A stretch of DNA of 64,000 nt from Willaertia magna (lineage: Eukaryota > Heterolobosea > Eutetramitea > Acrasida > Naegleriidae): the NCBI GenBank assembly GCA_902984215.1, contig CADWAF010002770.1, positions 62,001 through 126,000 on the forward strand. Direction: 5' to 3'. The notes below the pieces were generated by a model. That model saw nothing but the letters and a program-made list of their open reading frames with translations. It searched no databases and was not told the DNA's origin. Below are positions 19,329 through 30,724 of this stretch, one piece after another (within the stretch, counting starts at the first letter, position 1; each line of letters starts with the position of its first letter). A program made the translations under genes and the position numbers.

Positions 19329-22103
19329 ATGGTAGAGATGATTAACAGTAATAGCAATGATGGTAATGTTTCCGGTAGTGGCAGTATTGTAAAGAGTGGT
19401 AGTAATCCAAACATTAAAAATTTTGCATTGTCAATGTCAAGCAGTCCTCCAAGCGTTTCTTTCTTAATTCAACACCAATTAAGTAAAAGTGCTGGATTTT
19501 TAGGAAATAAATTTATGCAAGATGATGATATTAATGATAGTGTTTTTCTACAAGAAGAAATACAATTTGGTGATTTAATTATTGTATCTAATAGATTACC
19601 AATGACAATTACAAGAGATAAAGAAACAAATGAATTTATTTATAAGAAAAGTTCTGGAGGTTTAGTCACAGCATTAACTGGAATGAAAGGAAGAGAATTT
19701 AAATGGGTTGGTTGGACAGGTGGTGAGGTTAATGATGAACAAGAGAAGAGTAAATTAAAAACTGAATTGATGGAAAAGTATCAACAATTCCCTGTCTTTT
19801 TATCTGATAAAGATGCTTCCATGTAGTAAGTATTATTTACAATTTATTTATTAATATTTACAATGAATAGCTATGATGGATTTTCAAATGGTATACTTTG
19901 GCCATTGTTTCATTATCTTTATGAAAGAAATTCAATGTTTGATGAATTACAATGGGAAGCATATAAAAGGGTAAATGAAACATTTGCAGATGCCATTATG
20001 GAAATTTATAAAGAAAATGATATGGTTTGGGTACATGATTATCATTTAGTAAGTATTATTAATTAATGTGATTGTATTCTTAGTTGAGTAGATGTTATTA
20101 CCAAAATTATTAAGACAAAGAAAACCAGATATTAATATTGGATTCTTTCTTCATATACCTTTTCCTTCTAGTGAGATTTATCGTATATTACCTGTAAGAA
20201 CAGAGTTATTAGAAGGGTTATTAGCAAGTAATTTAGTTGCATTTCATACTTTTGATTTTGCTCGTCACTTTTTAAGTTCCTGTACTAGAACATTAGGTTG
20301 TGATACAACTCCAAGAGGATTATTATATAATGGTATATTTTGTACAGTTCATAGTTTACCAATTGGTATTGATCCAGAAATGTTTAAACAAGTTGTAAGA
20401 TCAGAAGAATGTCAAAAAAGAATTAATGATTTTAAAGAATTAAAATACAAAGGTAAAAGAATAGTTCTGGGTATTGATCGTTTAGATTATACAAAAGGTG
20501 TTCAATTAAAGTTTCATGCTTTTGAAAAGTTTTTGACAACTTATCCAGAATATTCAAAGAATACAGTTTTAATTCAGGTTGGTGTACCTACAAGACAAAA
20601 TGTTAAAGAATATCAAGATTTATTAAGTGACATTAATGAGTTATCAGGAAGAATGAATTCTACATTTGGAACATTAGAAGATGGTTTTCCTGTTCATTTC
20701 CTTTATAAATCAATTCCATTTGTTGATTTATGTGCATTATATTCAATAGCAGATATTTGTCTAGTTACCTCTGTTAGAGATGGAATGAATTTAGTTAGTT
20801 GTGAATATGTGGTTTGTCAAGATCAAGCTTATCAATCTGGATTAAGAAAAGATTATGGTGTTTTAGTATTATCTGAATTTGCAGGTGCTGCTCGTTCTTT
20901 AGGTGGTTCAATTATTATCAATCCATGGGATATTGGACAAACAATGAAAGCTGTTCATGATGGTTTATTAATGAGAGGTGTCGAGAAAGAAGCACGTCAT
21001 AAACATAATTGGTCAATTATTTCAAGAAATACTGCAACTCAATGGGGAAGTGATTTTATGCAAGAGTTTGAGGCAGCATGTAGATATCAAAAAGATCCAA
21101 CACTATTCAATAAGTTGACAGCAAAGAATTTACCATTTATTAGTTCTTCTCAAGTAAGACATGAATTAGAAACATCTAAAGCAAAAAGATTATTTATCTT
21201 TGATTACGATGGAACAATTGTACCTTTACAAAAATATCCTGGTTTAGCAGTTCCTTCTGAAAGAGTGTTAAATATTCTAAAGAGATTAGCAAGTGATGAA
21301 AGAAATGACGTTTTTATTGTAACAGGAAGAGATCAACAAATGATGACTGAATTTTTAGGTGGTGTAAAGAACCTTGGTATTGCAAGTGAACATGGTGTAT
21401 TTACAAAATTCCCAAATTCTGAAGAATGGGATACTACCCTTTATCATTTAGATAATGAATCTTTACAATGGATTGATTATGTTACACCAATTATTGAACA
21501 TGTTAGTAGTAGAACTCCAGGTAGTTTCTCTGAAATTAAAAAGTCAAGTATTGTATTCCATTACAGAAATTCAGATCCAGGTAAGTAATTTAAATTTATT
21601 TAATTATTGTTAATAATATTTAAAAAGATTATGGTGAATGGAGTGCTAATGAATTAAGATTACATTTAGAGATGGCATTTGCTGCCTATCCAATGGATAT
21701 TATTAAGGGAAGAAATAGAACATTAGAAATTAGACCAATGTCTGTTAGTAAAGGTGCTTGTGTTAAAAAGTTAATTGAAAGAGGAGATTATGATTTTATC
21801 TTTGTGGCTGGAGATGACACGACTGATGAGAGCATGGTAAGTAAATTATTATTTTCTAAATATTAATTTTAAATTAAGTTTGAAGAGGCAGAACGTTGTT
21901 CAAAGAAAAATCCAATGACTTGTACAAGTTCACCTCCTTTATCTCCAACCCTTACAAGAAATCCTTTTGTTGGTGGCAATATTTCAAAGAAATCTGTCTT
22001 TTCAGTTGTTGTTGGAAGAGAAAATAGTGCTCATAGCAGAGCAAAGTATCAAATTAATTCTGTTGATGATTTATTAGATGTTTTAGATTTAATAGCTACT
22101 TAA
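19329..22103 (+). CDS. Bifunctional trehalose-6-phosphate synthase/phosphatase
   Basis: Five exons: 19329-19825, 19871-20048, 20092-21580, 21628-21836 and 21879-22103, giving 865 residues. A Ser/Asn-rich N-terminus of about 80 residues precedes a GT20 synthase domain, with LIIVSNRLPMT, VGWTGG, YYDGFSNGILWPLFHY, WVHDYHL, GFFLHIPFPSSEIYR, GIDRLDYTKG and VTSVRDGMNLVS. A HAD phosphatase domain follows, with FDYDGT at about residue 594 and GDDTTDESM at about 784. The first domain makes trehalose-6-phosphate from UDP-glucose and glucose-6-phosphate; the second would dephosphorylate it. Both the synthase active-site motifs and the HAD aspartates are intact, so both activities are plausible. Trehalose protects cysts and stressed cells in many protists. 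Confidence 0.94.
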
Positions 22104-22193
22104 TTGTAAATAAATTATTTTGTCAACATTGTTTTATTTTACAAAATAATTAAGTGCATAATACATTTTATTATTTACAATACAAATATCATG

Positions 22194-23116
22194 TTAACAA
22201 GCACAACCACCACCATTTCCACCTTTACCTGTTGGTGGTGTTTCTGGTTCAGTTGGAAAAACAATTTTACTTGTTGGTCCAATAGGTTCATCTTTTCTTT
22301 CTTCATCTGTCTTTTTATTCTTTCGGCTTTGTGATTTATAAATTTCCTTTAAGAGAGTAGTAAATGCTTCATCTACATTAGTACTATCTGCTGCAGATGT
22401 TTCCATAAAAGGAACACCATGCTTTTCTGCGAAAGCTTTTCCAGTTGCAGTTTCAACTTGTCTCAAATGATTTAAATCACACTTATTTCCAATTAAAATA
22501 TTAATACATCCATTTTCTCCTTGATTTTCAATTTCTTTAAACCACTTCTCTAAATTTTCAAAACTTTCTTGATTAGTAATATCATAAACGATAAGAGCAC
22601 CATTTGCACCTCTATAATATGCTGCAGAAACTATTATATTTAATTAGTTATTTAATTAATTATTATTATTATTACTTACTTGCTCTAAATCTTTCTTGAC
22701 CAGCACTATTAAAAAAAGAAGAAATTTAATAATTCTAAAATAATAATTACTTACGTATCCCAGATTTGTCCCTTGATAGTAACATTATCATACTCTATTG
22801 ATTTTGCTCCAAATTCTACACCGATAGTTGGTTTTGTATCTTTAGTAAATTTATTTTGAGTAAATCTGGTAATTAAATTTGATTTACCAACACCAGAATC
22901 TCCAATAACAACGACTATTTAGAGTATTATAATAATGCAATTATTATTGTCCAGGAAGGAAGGAAGGATAGAAACAGAAGAAATATAATTGTACAACAAC
23001 AACAAGATTATAAAAAATCAGCAAATAATAGAATCATTTTATATTATTATTAGTTTCAGCAATAACAAAAAAAAAACAATTGAATCCTTACCCTTATATA
23101 AAACATCACAATCCAT
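22194..23116 (-). CDS. Rab11-like small GTPase
   Basis: Four exons: 23116-23092, 22914-22755, 22705-22680 and 22630-22194, giving 215 residues. Exon 3 is just 26 nt and carries part of the AGQERFR switch II motif. G-motifs: GDSGVGKS (P-loop), TIGVEFG (effector), WDTAGQE, GNKCDL and [14 protein letters not shown]. The sequence around [18 protein letters not shown] and the DSTNV segment is closest to the Rab11/Rab25 group, known for recycling-endosome and contractile-vacuole traffic. The C-terminus ends Cys-Ala-Cys, a CXC site for double geranylgeranylation, after a Gly-rich linker. All nucleotide-binding motifs are intact. The Rab11 subgroup is likely but would need a tree. Confidence 0.9.
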
Positions 23117-23761
23117 TTTTTTATTTTTATTTTTTTTTAAAGTTGTCTCTTTTTAAAAATCAGTTATTGTTTACGGATAACAAAGGAAACGTAACTATAA
23201 ATGAAACAGTAGCTGTTGTTTTTTTTTAATTTTTATAAGTTCTTATGGAGGTAATTGGGTTTGCTGTGTTGTTGTCAAGAATCTACTTTCTATCGTTGGC
23301 TCAATTGAACTAATAGTTCCCTTCTTATTCTTTTTTACAAATGTTTTTTTTAGAGTTAATTATTATTTTTAAAAATGGAATTTGACACATGCCTTTTCAA
23401 ACTACAGTAAATATTGTTGTTGAGGATTTATTTATTACTGAGCCAACAACGTTGAAAGTTGTTTTTATAATTTTATAAACGTTGTTTTGATTATAATTTT
23501 ATATTTCTGGTACACTCATAGATTTCGTAAAAAACTTTCCTTAATTGTTGAAATTTCTTTTTTTAAAATTATGATGGAGAATATTCAATATAGAAATAAG
23601 AAGCACCACAGCAGCAAAATTTAAAGAATGCAATTCTTGAATTTCAATAAAATTCAATAACAACCCGAATTGAAAAAACGAATAGATATCACTCATTATT
23701 ACCTAACTATTTCTATTTCTAATAGGCGTATTTCTTTGAAAGTATTATTTAAATAATAACA
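23117..23761. other. Long intergenic region, no gene seen
   Basis: About 645 bp between the divergent Rab and PQ-loop genes. GTTGGCTCA (23296-23304) has its reverse complement TGAGCCAAC about 130 bases downstream (near 23438), the only inverted pair I noticed. No RNA gene or reading frame was recognised; probably two promoters with long leaders. Confidence 0.5.
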
Positions 23762-24943
23762 ATGAACGTAATAGATTTAACAAGGTCTCATACTTTTTAT
23801 CAATTTGAAAATATAACAACAACTAGTAATAACACTCTTCAAAGTACAACATCCTGTATACCCTTTGATGAAGAAGGTTTCCCAAAAGTTCAATGGATAT
23901 ATTCAGTATTTGGAGAATGCATACATTCGCCCTTAGAACAAGCTTCTTTTTATATAGGTTTATTAAGTATAGTTCTATGGGTTTGTGCTTTATTCCCACA
24001 AGTAGTTAAGAACTTTAAAAATAGAGATGCTAGTTCAATGTCTATAGGATTATTAGCTCAATGGATTGTTGGTGATTCAAGTAATTTAATTGGAGCTATT
24101 TTAACTGGACAATTAGTGACACAAATTATATTGGCTTGTTATTTCTTATCAATGAGTGTAACATTAACTTTACAATATGTTGTTTTTGGTTATTTAAATA
24201 GAAAAAAGAATGAAGAAAAGAAAAATATTGAAAGTGAAGAAGATAATGTAACTACTGATGATACAAGTAGTGTTGACTCGGCTGTTTTTAAAGATTTATC
24301 TAAAACTACAACTGTTAAGGTTACAACTGTTGGTGTTTTACTGCTATTAATTATTTTTGTTTGTTTACAATACTCATCCTCTAGTGAAAGCTTATCAGTG
24401 ACAAATGTCGTTTCTCATTCAAGAAAACTATTAAGCTTTAATTTACTAGATGATTCAAACCCAATTAATACAGATAATGAAAAACCAAAAGGAAATCATT
24501 TAAATGTTTCATTTCCTCCTAAAACAACTAAGGCAATAACGGGTTATATTATTGGATCAATATGTTCAATTTTATATATAGGTTCAAGATTCCCTCAAAT
24601 TTATAAGAATTTTAAAAGAAAATCAGTGGAAGGTTTATCTATCTTTCTATTTTTATTTGCATTTAGTGGAGGATTTACTTATGCATTATCTATCTTTTTA
24701 TTTTCTACAGACTCAACATTTTTATTATCTAAATTACCTTGGATATTATCAGCGTGTTGTAATTGTACTTCAGATGTGATAATTATGGGTCAATTTATTT
24801 TCTTTAATAAGATTTATAAAAAGAAAGATAAACTAGGAGAAATTGTTAACACTAATGATTTAAATAAGAATGAAATTGAGTTGACTAAAGTGACTCAAAT
24901 TAATGGTGCAAAATATGGTGAAGTTGAGGAAGAAGAAATCTAA
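23762..24943 (+). CDS. PQ-loop transporter, lysosomal cationic amino acid exporter type (SLC66A1/Ypq-like)
   Basis: Single exon, 393 residues. There are two PQ-loop repeats: ALFPQVVKNFKNRDASSMS at about residue 77 and RFPQIYKNFKRKSVEGLS at about residue 277, each starting a three-helix bundle. A helix lies between them, for about seven membrane segments overall. The segment IGLLAQWIVGDSSNLIGAIL is characteristic of the PQLC2/Ypq1-3 group, which exports lysine and arginine from lysosomes or vacuoles. The central loop of about 120 residues is long, acidic and Ser/Thr-rich. Charged C-terminal tail. The family is firm; the exact substrate is inferred. Confidence 0.88.
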   Translation: MNVIDLTRSHTFYQFENITTTSNNTLQSTTSCIPFDEEGFPKVQWIYSVFGECIHSPLEQASFYIGLLSIVLWVCALFPQVVKNFKNRDASSMSIGLLAQWIVGDSSNLIGAILTGQLVTQIILACYFLSMSVTLTLQYVVFGYLNRKKNEEKKNIESEEDNVTTDDTSSVDSAVFKDLSKTTTVKVTTVGVLLLLIIFVCLQYSSSSESLSVTNVVSHSRKLLSFNLLDDSNPINTDNEKPKGNHLNVSFPPKTTKAITGYIIGSICSILYIGSRFPQIYKNFKRKSVEGLSIFLFLFAFSGGFTYALSIFLFSTDSTFLLSKLPWILSACCNCTSDVIIMGQFIFFNKIYKKKDKLGEIVNTNDLNKNEIELTKVTQINGAKYGEVEEEEI

Positions 24944-24982
24944 TGCGTTGTTAACTACAATAAAAAAACTAATTTACAAAAA

Positions 24983-25702
24983 ATGGAAAACTTACAGCCA
25001 GCAAATGAGGTCAATTCAGCCAGTCATAGTAGATCCGTAAAAAATAATAAGGCTAGCTACGTTGCAAGTGGTTTTGAATCTTCTTGGAAGGAGAAGTATG
25101 AGTTATTGGAAAAGGAGTACGCCAATATAATTCAAGGTACTTCTAAGCTCTCAAAACAACTTGTTAGGATGGAGCAAGTTAAAGTGGAGACTTATAATGC
25201 TTTAATTAAGGAAAATAAGGAATTAAGAGATTCCCTAAAGGAGTTGAGTACAGAGTTTGAAGAGCTGAGAAGAAAGTATACTTCTAATATTGATATCAAT
25301 TCTAGACAAATTACTAACCTTAAGAGAGAAGTGCTGATGAAAAGTTTTGAATTGACCAAGTTGAAAATATCCAAAGACGAAAAACCAAATATTCAAGTTG
25401 AAGAGTTTTCAAAGTGCACTTCGAGCGCAGAGTTAGAACTAGATTCAATACTTTCGTGCTATCAAACTCTATGTGGTATTTCACTAGAAAAATTAGACTT
25501 GGATACATTCAAATGTTCTACCTTCGATGATAACTTTCAGTTTTCATTGAAAGCAGAAGGAGAAACTCTACTTTATAATCCAATTCATATTTCCCAAGAG
25601 ATTAAAGATCGTCTCCCACAATACCTAGTGGAGGGTGAAATAATGTTCGAAAACAAGTCTTGTCCTCAATTCCTCCTTAGAATTTTAGAGAGTTTAAATT
25701 AA
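24983..25702 (+). CDS. Csm1/Pcs1-like (monopolin) coiled-coil protein
   Basis: Single exon, 239 residues. A polar N-terminus of about 28 residues is followed by a continuous coiled coil to about residue 130 with regular Leu/Ile heptads. The C-terminal 95 residues form a small globular domain (LDSILSCYQTLCGISLEKL, then F-C-S and FQFSLKAEG). It ends in LPQYLVEGEIMFENKSCPQF before a final helix. This coiled coil plus short RWD-like domain, with the LPxYL...I.F...Px.F ending, matches the yeast monopolin subunit Csm1/Pcs1, which links kinetochores and organises rDNA. The match is from memory of the family pattern, so moderate confidence. It lies 39 bp after the PQ-loop gene and converges with the next gene. 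Confidence 0.55.
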   Translation: MENLQPANEVNSASHSRSVKNNKASYVASGFESSWKEKYELLEKEYANIIQGTSKLSKQLVRMEQVKVETYNALIKENKELRDSLKELSTEFEELRRKYTSNIDINSRQITNLKREVLMKSFELTKLKISKDEKPNIQVEEFSKCTSSAELELDSILSCYQTLCGISLEKLDLDTFKCSTFDDNFQFSLKAEGETLLYNPIHISQEIKDRLPQYLVEGEIMFENKSCPQFLLRILESLN

Positions 25703-25723
25703 TACTTTATTATTTCACAATAA

Positions 25724-26938
25724 TTAATTATCATCTTCAAAGGCTCTTAATTTCTGTTTAACTAAAGAGCGCATCTCTACTAATTGACTAATTAAAATTG
25801 AGGTAAAATTATGTAATTTCTTATTGGAAGAAGATGGTTGTTCCTTTTCAGCAATGTTATTTAAAGCTCTTGCAATTTGTTCAAAAGAGCACGTTTTTGA
25901 TTTTTTTAAAGATGTTGTAATTTTACTAATAACTTCACCATTTTTCTCTATATTTTTAAAATCACAAAGTAATTTCTCTAAATCCTTGTTATAAACAATA
26001 TTGTAAAGTTCCTTTACAGTATCATGTCTATATTCTGTTTCGGATAATAATTTAATAATAATTATTAATCCTTTTGGGGTAACATTATGTTGGGGATATC
26101 GAATTAATGTTTCCATGTATTCTACACATATTCCTTTTAAAAGTTTTTTTTGAATATCAATAGATATTCCATCATTACAATTTGATATCACATCAAATTT
26201 ATATTCTAATATTTTCAAATATTTATCTTTAAGACTGTTATTTTCTCTATCGTTATTTAATTTTTCTTTTATACTGTCATATGCAAGATTGATTGAAGGA
26301 AGTTGTTCTCTGGAGTAATCTTTACATTGTGCACACTTTTCACAATTTTCAAGAAATTCATCTAAAGAACATTCGCCATTTCTATACTTTTCGAAAATAG
26401 ATTTTCTCTCCTCGTTATTACTCTTGTCTTTAGAAGATGTTGTTTGTGACACAGTACTTTTAGGCAATGTTTTTCTTTTCTTCTTTTGTTTTTCTTTGTT
26501 ATTATTAGTTTTATTCAAAGGAGTTGAAGATGTAGATGCCGATGGAGCTTTTGAACGATTTGGTCTTCGTATCTCAGTTATTGGTGGTAAACTGTGTGAA
26601 ATTCCTTTTTCGTTGGTATCACTGGAAGAACCATCTTCTTCGGTGGTATCGTCACCATAAGATTTTAATATTTTGTTCATACTCTCATTAGTGGCAGAAA
26701 ATGATGTATCGTCATCAAACCAACTCTTTTCAGAGTCATAGTTTTCATCTTCATCACCGGAACTGTCGTCCTCTGAATCAAGAGTTGGTTTTCTCTTTTT
26801 ATTATCCAAACCAACTGTTTCCTCATCTATATCTGATTCATCCTCTATGGTAACAACCGGACTGCTAGGCTTACTTCTGATCGCTGTGTTCTTCTTGGTG
26901 CCATTGGCAGAAACATTTGTTGGCATTATTTTTTTCAT
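25724..26938 (-). CDS. Hypothetical protein, disordered acidic N-half and helical C-half
   Basis: Single exon, 404 residues. Residues 1-170 are low-complexity: a Ser/Thr/Lys start, strongly acidic blocks, and basic stretches (KEKQKKKRKTLPKS) that could be nuclear localisation signals. From about residue 180 the chain becomes ordered and helical. It contains a small Cys-rich segment (ECSLDEFLENCEKCAQCKD) that might bind zinc, then repeated helices up to the end. I do not recognise a family. The composition resembles nuclear chromatin-associated proteins, but that is only a guess. It is convergent with the Csm1-like gene (21 bp between stops). Confidence 0.55.
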   Translation of the reverse strand: MKKIMPTNVSANGTKKNTAIRSKPSSPVVTIEDESDIDEETVGLDNKKRKPTLDSEDDSSGDEDENYDSEKSWFDDDTSFSATNESMNKILKSYGDDTTEEDGSSSDTNEKGISHSLPPITEIRRPNRSKAPSASTSSTPLNKTNNNKEKQKKKRKTLPKSTVSQTTSSKDKSNNEERKSIFEKYRNGECSLDEFLENCEKCAQCKDYSREQLPSINLAYDSIKEKLNNDRENNSLKDKYLKILEYKFDVISNCNDGISIDIQKKLLKGICVEYMETLIRYPQHNVTPKGLIIIIKLLSETEYRHDTVKELYNIVYNKDLEKLLCDFKNIEKNGEVISKITTSLKKSKTCSFEQIARALNNIAEKEQPSSSNKKLHNFTSILISQLVEMRSLVKQKLRAFEDDN

Positions 26939-27189
26939 TTAACGTTCAAATCTTTTAATTTCTCAAACTTTTTGTTTAAGAAACGTTTTTCTTTTAGGAA
27001 ATTACCTTAAAGCAAATTTCATTAATTTGCACTAAGGGAATAAACAAAATAATAATACATTAAGTTTTATCACCACCATGGTTGAAAATATTTATTAAAT
27101 GCATTGATAATATTTAACCCAATTGAGTAATTTTAAAATAATTTAAATCAACATCTCTATGATTACAAAAAAAATAGTACAATTAAAAT

Positions 27190-27997
27190 TTAAACAAATA
27201 ATTTAGGGAATTTAAGTTCTAATTCAGGTAAAACAATCTTTTGTTTAACTAAAGTTAAACGTTGGAAAATTGAATTTTGTAATTTATCTCTAACTTCTCT
27301 ATCTTCCCAATATTTATCTCTTAATTCAACATAATCTTGTGCAATATCAGCAATTAATTGTCTATCTTCATCTGGATAAGTATAAGTATTTCTATATTTA
27401 TTATTTAAATCAGCAAGAACACTACAAACATTTTCTGCATGTAAACCAATATTCCATAATTCATTTGTTCTCTTTAACATTGGTTCAATTAATTCTAAAT
27501 CTTTTGCTGTTAATTTATTCTTTTTCTGTTCAAATTGTTTATTACACATTTCCCATTCTTCAACCTATTTTTAAATTTTAATAAAATAAAATAATTAAAT
27601 TACTTACAAAAATAATATCATAATTAGATAAAATATCAAATGGTGCAGTCTTAATAAAAAAATAGACAGGCTTTAATCTTGCATAAAGATCTTTACCTTC
27701 TTCAGATAATACTTCAGGTACACCATTAGTAATAATATCATTATTTAATTGACGTTGATGTACGTGAGCAACACCTGGCACGAATTTAACCATTCCTAAA
27801 TATGATTCTGCATATTTTGCTCTATATTCAATTGCTTTATTTCTTACTTCTTGATGAGGTGATAATTTAAATACTTTTCCAGTTACTGTATTATGATGTT
27901 CTACTACTTCTTGAACGCCATATGCTTTTTTTAATTCTTTGGTAATTTCTTTACCGACAGTACGAGCTCCATTGAGAAATTTTGTTAATAAACTCAT
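27190..27997 (-). CDS. Hypothetical protein, possibly mitochondrial
   Basis: Two exons, 27997-27608 and 27564-27190, with a 43-bp phase-0 intron, giving 254 residues. The N-terminus (MSLLTKFLNGARTVGKEITK) has spaced Arg/Lys and hydrophobics, with no acid before residue 17, and could act as a mitochondrial presequence. The middle has a conserved-looking block, YLGMVKFVPGVAHVHQRQLN. The rest is helical and charged, without transmembrane segments. I do not recognise the family. Clean splicing and typical codon use support a real gene. Confidence 0.6.
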
Positions 27998-28250
27998 TTT
28001 TTTATTTTTTTTTTTTTAATTTCATTCATCTTCGGGCATTTTCTCTAGTTGAAAGGGATGTGTGTTTGGTTGTTATTCAGACTGTCAGTAAAATGATAGA
28101 GAATAGAAGAATTGTTATTGATTAAAAGAGAGATATAGTTTTGCTTGGGAAATAATAACCTAATTGTTGTTTAGTTTTAATTTATGAGTTTAATAATTAT
28201 TGACTTAAATAAAATTCGACAGTTCGTTAGAAAAATATTTTTTAAAAAAA

Positions 28251-29537
28251 ATGAGTGATTTACTTTCTGAAATGGATGATAATTTTGTGTCTTTAACGGA
28301 AACGCCACAATCCCAACCTTCATCATCAATAGATTTAAATAATAATAACTCAATAAATAATAATAAACGCGATATACGTGAAGCTGGATTAGATGTCAAA
28401 GAAGAAGGACCAACGCAGAAAAAACTAAAAGAACCAATTATACCAATACATAGTCAATGGTTTAACATTGAAGATATAAATCCGATTGAAAAAACATCTT
28501 TACCAGAATTCTTTACAGGGAATGATCCAGTAAAAACTCCTGAAATGTACAAAACAATAAGAAACTATATGGTTAACCAATTTAGAATCAATCCCGATAC
28601 ATATCTAACAGCAACTGATTGTAGAAAAGTATTAACAGGAGATGTTTGTTCAATTATGAAAGTTCATGCTTTTCTAGAACATTGGGGATTAATTAACTAT
28701 GGAATAGATCCAAGAAATAGACCAATAAAAGTAAATCAATTAGCAACTGAACAAGTTGGTAACCAAACTACAATAATTCATAATTATACTACAGAAGGTC
28801 AAGCCCCTACTGAAAAGTTTTATTTCTTTAAGGCTTTAGAAGAAGAACCTAAGAATAAAGAACCTAAATTTACTCCACCACCTACTAATTGGACAGATCA
28901 AGAGATTTTAAGGCTTTTAGAAGGAGTTGAAAAGTTTAAAGATGATTGGGAAAGTATTGCTAGGCATGTTCAATCTAGATCTAAAGAAGAATGTATTTTG
29001 CAATTTTTACAGTTACCTATTGAAGATGAATTTCTAACGGAACAAGAAGGTTTAGATAATTCTCAATATGATGATTTACCTTTACCTTTTGCTGATGCAA
29101 GTAATCCAATTATGCATACTGTCGCTTTTCTATCTTCAACTGTTAGTCCTTCTGTTGCAGCTGCAGCAGCCGAAGCAGCTTTGAATAAGATAAAAGAACA
29201 ATCGGGATTATCATCAGGTGATGGTGCTAACTCTACAGATGTAACATCATCTAATTTTGATGTTTCTAAGTTAGATGTACAAACAGCTTCTTCTGTTGCA
29301 TTGGGGGCAGCTGCCTCTAGAGCAAAAGAAATTGCAACACGAGAAGAACGAGAAATTCAAAGATTAGTTGCAATTGTGATTGAGAAACAATTAAAGAAAT
29401 TAGAGAAGAAGATTAAGTATTTTGAAAAATTAGAAAGTGCAATGCAAAAAGAAAGAGAAGAATTAGAAAAGGCTAGAAAAGCATTACACACAGAAAAGAT
29501 GCAATTCATAGGTGGAAGTAGTTCCAGTGGCAAATAA
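28251..29537 (+). CDS. SWI3/RSC8/SMARCC-type SWIRM-SANT chromatin protein
   Basis: Single exon, 428 residues. After an Asn-rich N-terminus, residues about 70-160 form a SWIRM domain. It opens with SQWFNIEDINPIEKTSLPEF, continues with YMVNQFRINPDTYLT and ends with EHWGLINYGIDP. A SANT domain follows at about 212-260 (NWTDQEILRLLEGVEKFKDD with the conserved Trp residues and IARHVQSRSKEECI). A C-terminal coiled coil (about 360-420) allows dimerisation. This order defines the SWI3/SMARCC scaffold of SWI/SNF remodelling complexes. It is shorter than animal homologues and close to yeast Rsc8 in layout. Confidence 0.93.
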   Translation: MSDLLSEMDDNFVSLTETPQSQPSSSIDLNNNNSINNNKRDIREAGLDVKEEGPTQKKLKEPIIPIHSQWFNIEDINPIEKTSLPEFFTGNDPVKTPEMYKTIRNYMVNQFRINPDTYLTATDCRKVLTGDVCSIMKVHAFLEHWGLINYGIDPRNRPIKVNQLATEQVGNQTTIIHNYTTEGQAPTEKFYFFKALEEEPKNKEPKFTPPPTNWTDQEILRLLEGVEKFKDDWESIARHVQSRSKEECILQFLQLPIEDEFLTEQEGLDNSQYDDLPLPFADASNPIMHTVAFLSSTVSPSVAAAAAEAALNKIKEQSGLSSGDGANSTDVTSSNFDVSKLDVQTASSVALGAAASRAKEIATREEREIQRLVAIVIEKQLKKLEKKIKYFEKLESAMQKEREELEKARKALHTEKMQFIGGSSSSGK

Positions 29538-29726
29538 TTCTTTTACCTTAGCAACACAAATTATTACAAAACAATAAATTATCACCTTGTAAAACATAAT
29601 CATGCATGTGATTGTAAATGTAAATACTTCTTATTTTGAAGGTTGATGTCCTTCTGTTGTTTGACAATCTTACAGCTCTTGACAACACAAGAAAGAAAAA
29701 ACTTTTCAAAAAAAAAAGAAACAAAA

Positions 29727-30616
29727 ATGTCAATCACAGAAAAACAATTTAACAAATTCAAAGAATTAGCAGAAAAATCCATTGATGAACAATGTGAGTT
29801 CTTCTTAAAGAGTTTTATCTTTGCATTAGGAGATGACTGGCCTGCAGGTAAGTTCTATTTCTCTCACTTCTTCTCATAATATTTCAATAATAGTTGTCAA
29901 ATTGTCAAAATCATTTAAGAAGTACTTAGAAGATGCTGGTAATAAAACTTCCTACCAAATGGATGAAGCTCAAGCAGCAGATTTCTTACAAAAGAACGGT
30001 AGAACAAGAACTGCAACCCAAAGACGTGAAGGTAAGTAGTATAAAAATATAATGAACTGTTAAATGTCAATAAATCAAAATAGAAATTAAGGATATCGAT
30101 CTTGATAATAACAAACACATTTCATTCATTGAATATTTACTTTTACATTATAAACACATGATTTTAGAAGAATATTTTAAAAGAACCAATGAAGATAGTA
30201 AAGAAAGTCTTAAAGATTTTGCAATTGGAGTAACTGGTGTTGGAAATAAATTGTTAGATGAATTGTTCACAATGCCTGTTGGAATGTCAGAAGAATTAGA
30301 ACAAGCAATTGAAAACTTTTATGCAGAAAAGAGACAAAGAGAACAAAAAGTTAAAGAATTAACAGATGCAGCTAGTGGTGAAGGTGTTAAAGCATTAAGA
30401 GCAAAGAATGAATTATCACAAATGGAAGCTCAAGATCAAACTGAAATGAATCGTATGGAAATTCAATTAAATCATGCAAAGAAGAAGGCAACAAAGAATA
30501 GTGCTGAGATGGTTTTAAATGAAAAGAAAAAGAAACAAGAAGAAGAAGAAAAGAAGAAATTAGAAGAAGGAAGAGCAAAAATTAAGAATGTTGCATCTTT
30601 ATGGGAAAATAAGTAA
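29727..30616 (+). CDS. Calcium-regulated actin-bundling protein, 34-kDa (ABP34) type
   Basis: Three exons: 29727-29847, 29894-30031 and 30084-30616, giving 263 residues. The central EF-hand-like loop reads IDLDNNKHISFIEYLLLHY, matching the single EF-hand region of the Dictyostelium 34-kDa actin-bundling protein. The later block GEGVKALRAKNELSQMEAQD, followed by an alpha-helical Lys/Glu segment, matches the actin-contacting coiled region of the same family. These proteins cross-link actin filaments in filopodia and the cleavage furrow and release them when calcium rises. The loop keeps Asp-x-Asp-x-Asn acidic positions, so calcium binding is plausible. The tail is unusually rich in Lys/Glu. The match is by recalled family pattern. 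Confidence 0.72.
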
Positions 30617-30724
30617 ATTATTATTATTAAAAATAGTAATAAATTAATTTGTAGTTTTATAATTACTTTACAACAAATGCTTTGTCATCTTGAATTGTAA
30701 ATTTGAATTTCACAATTAAAAAAA

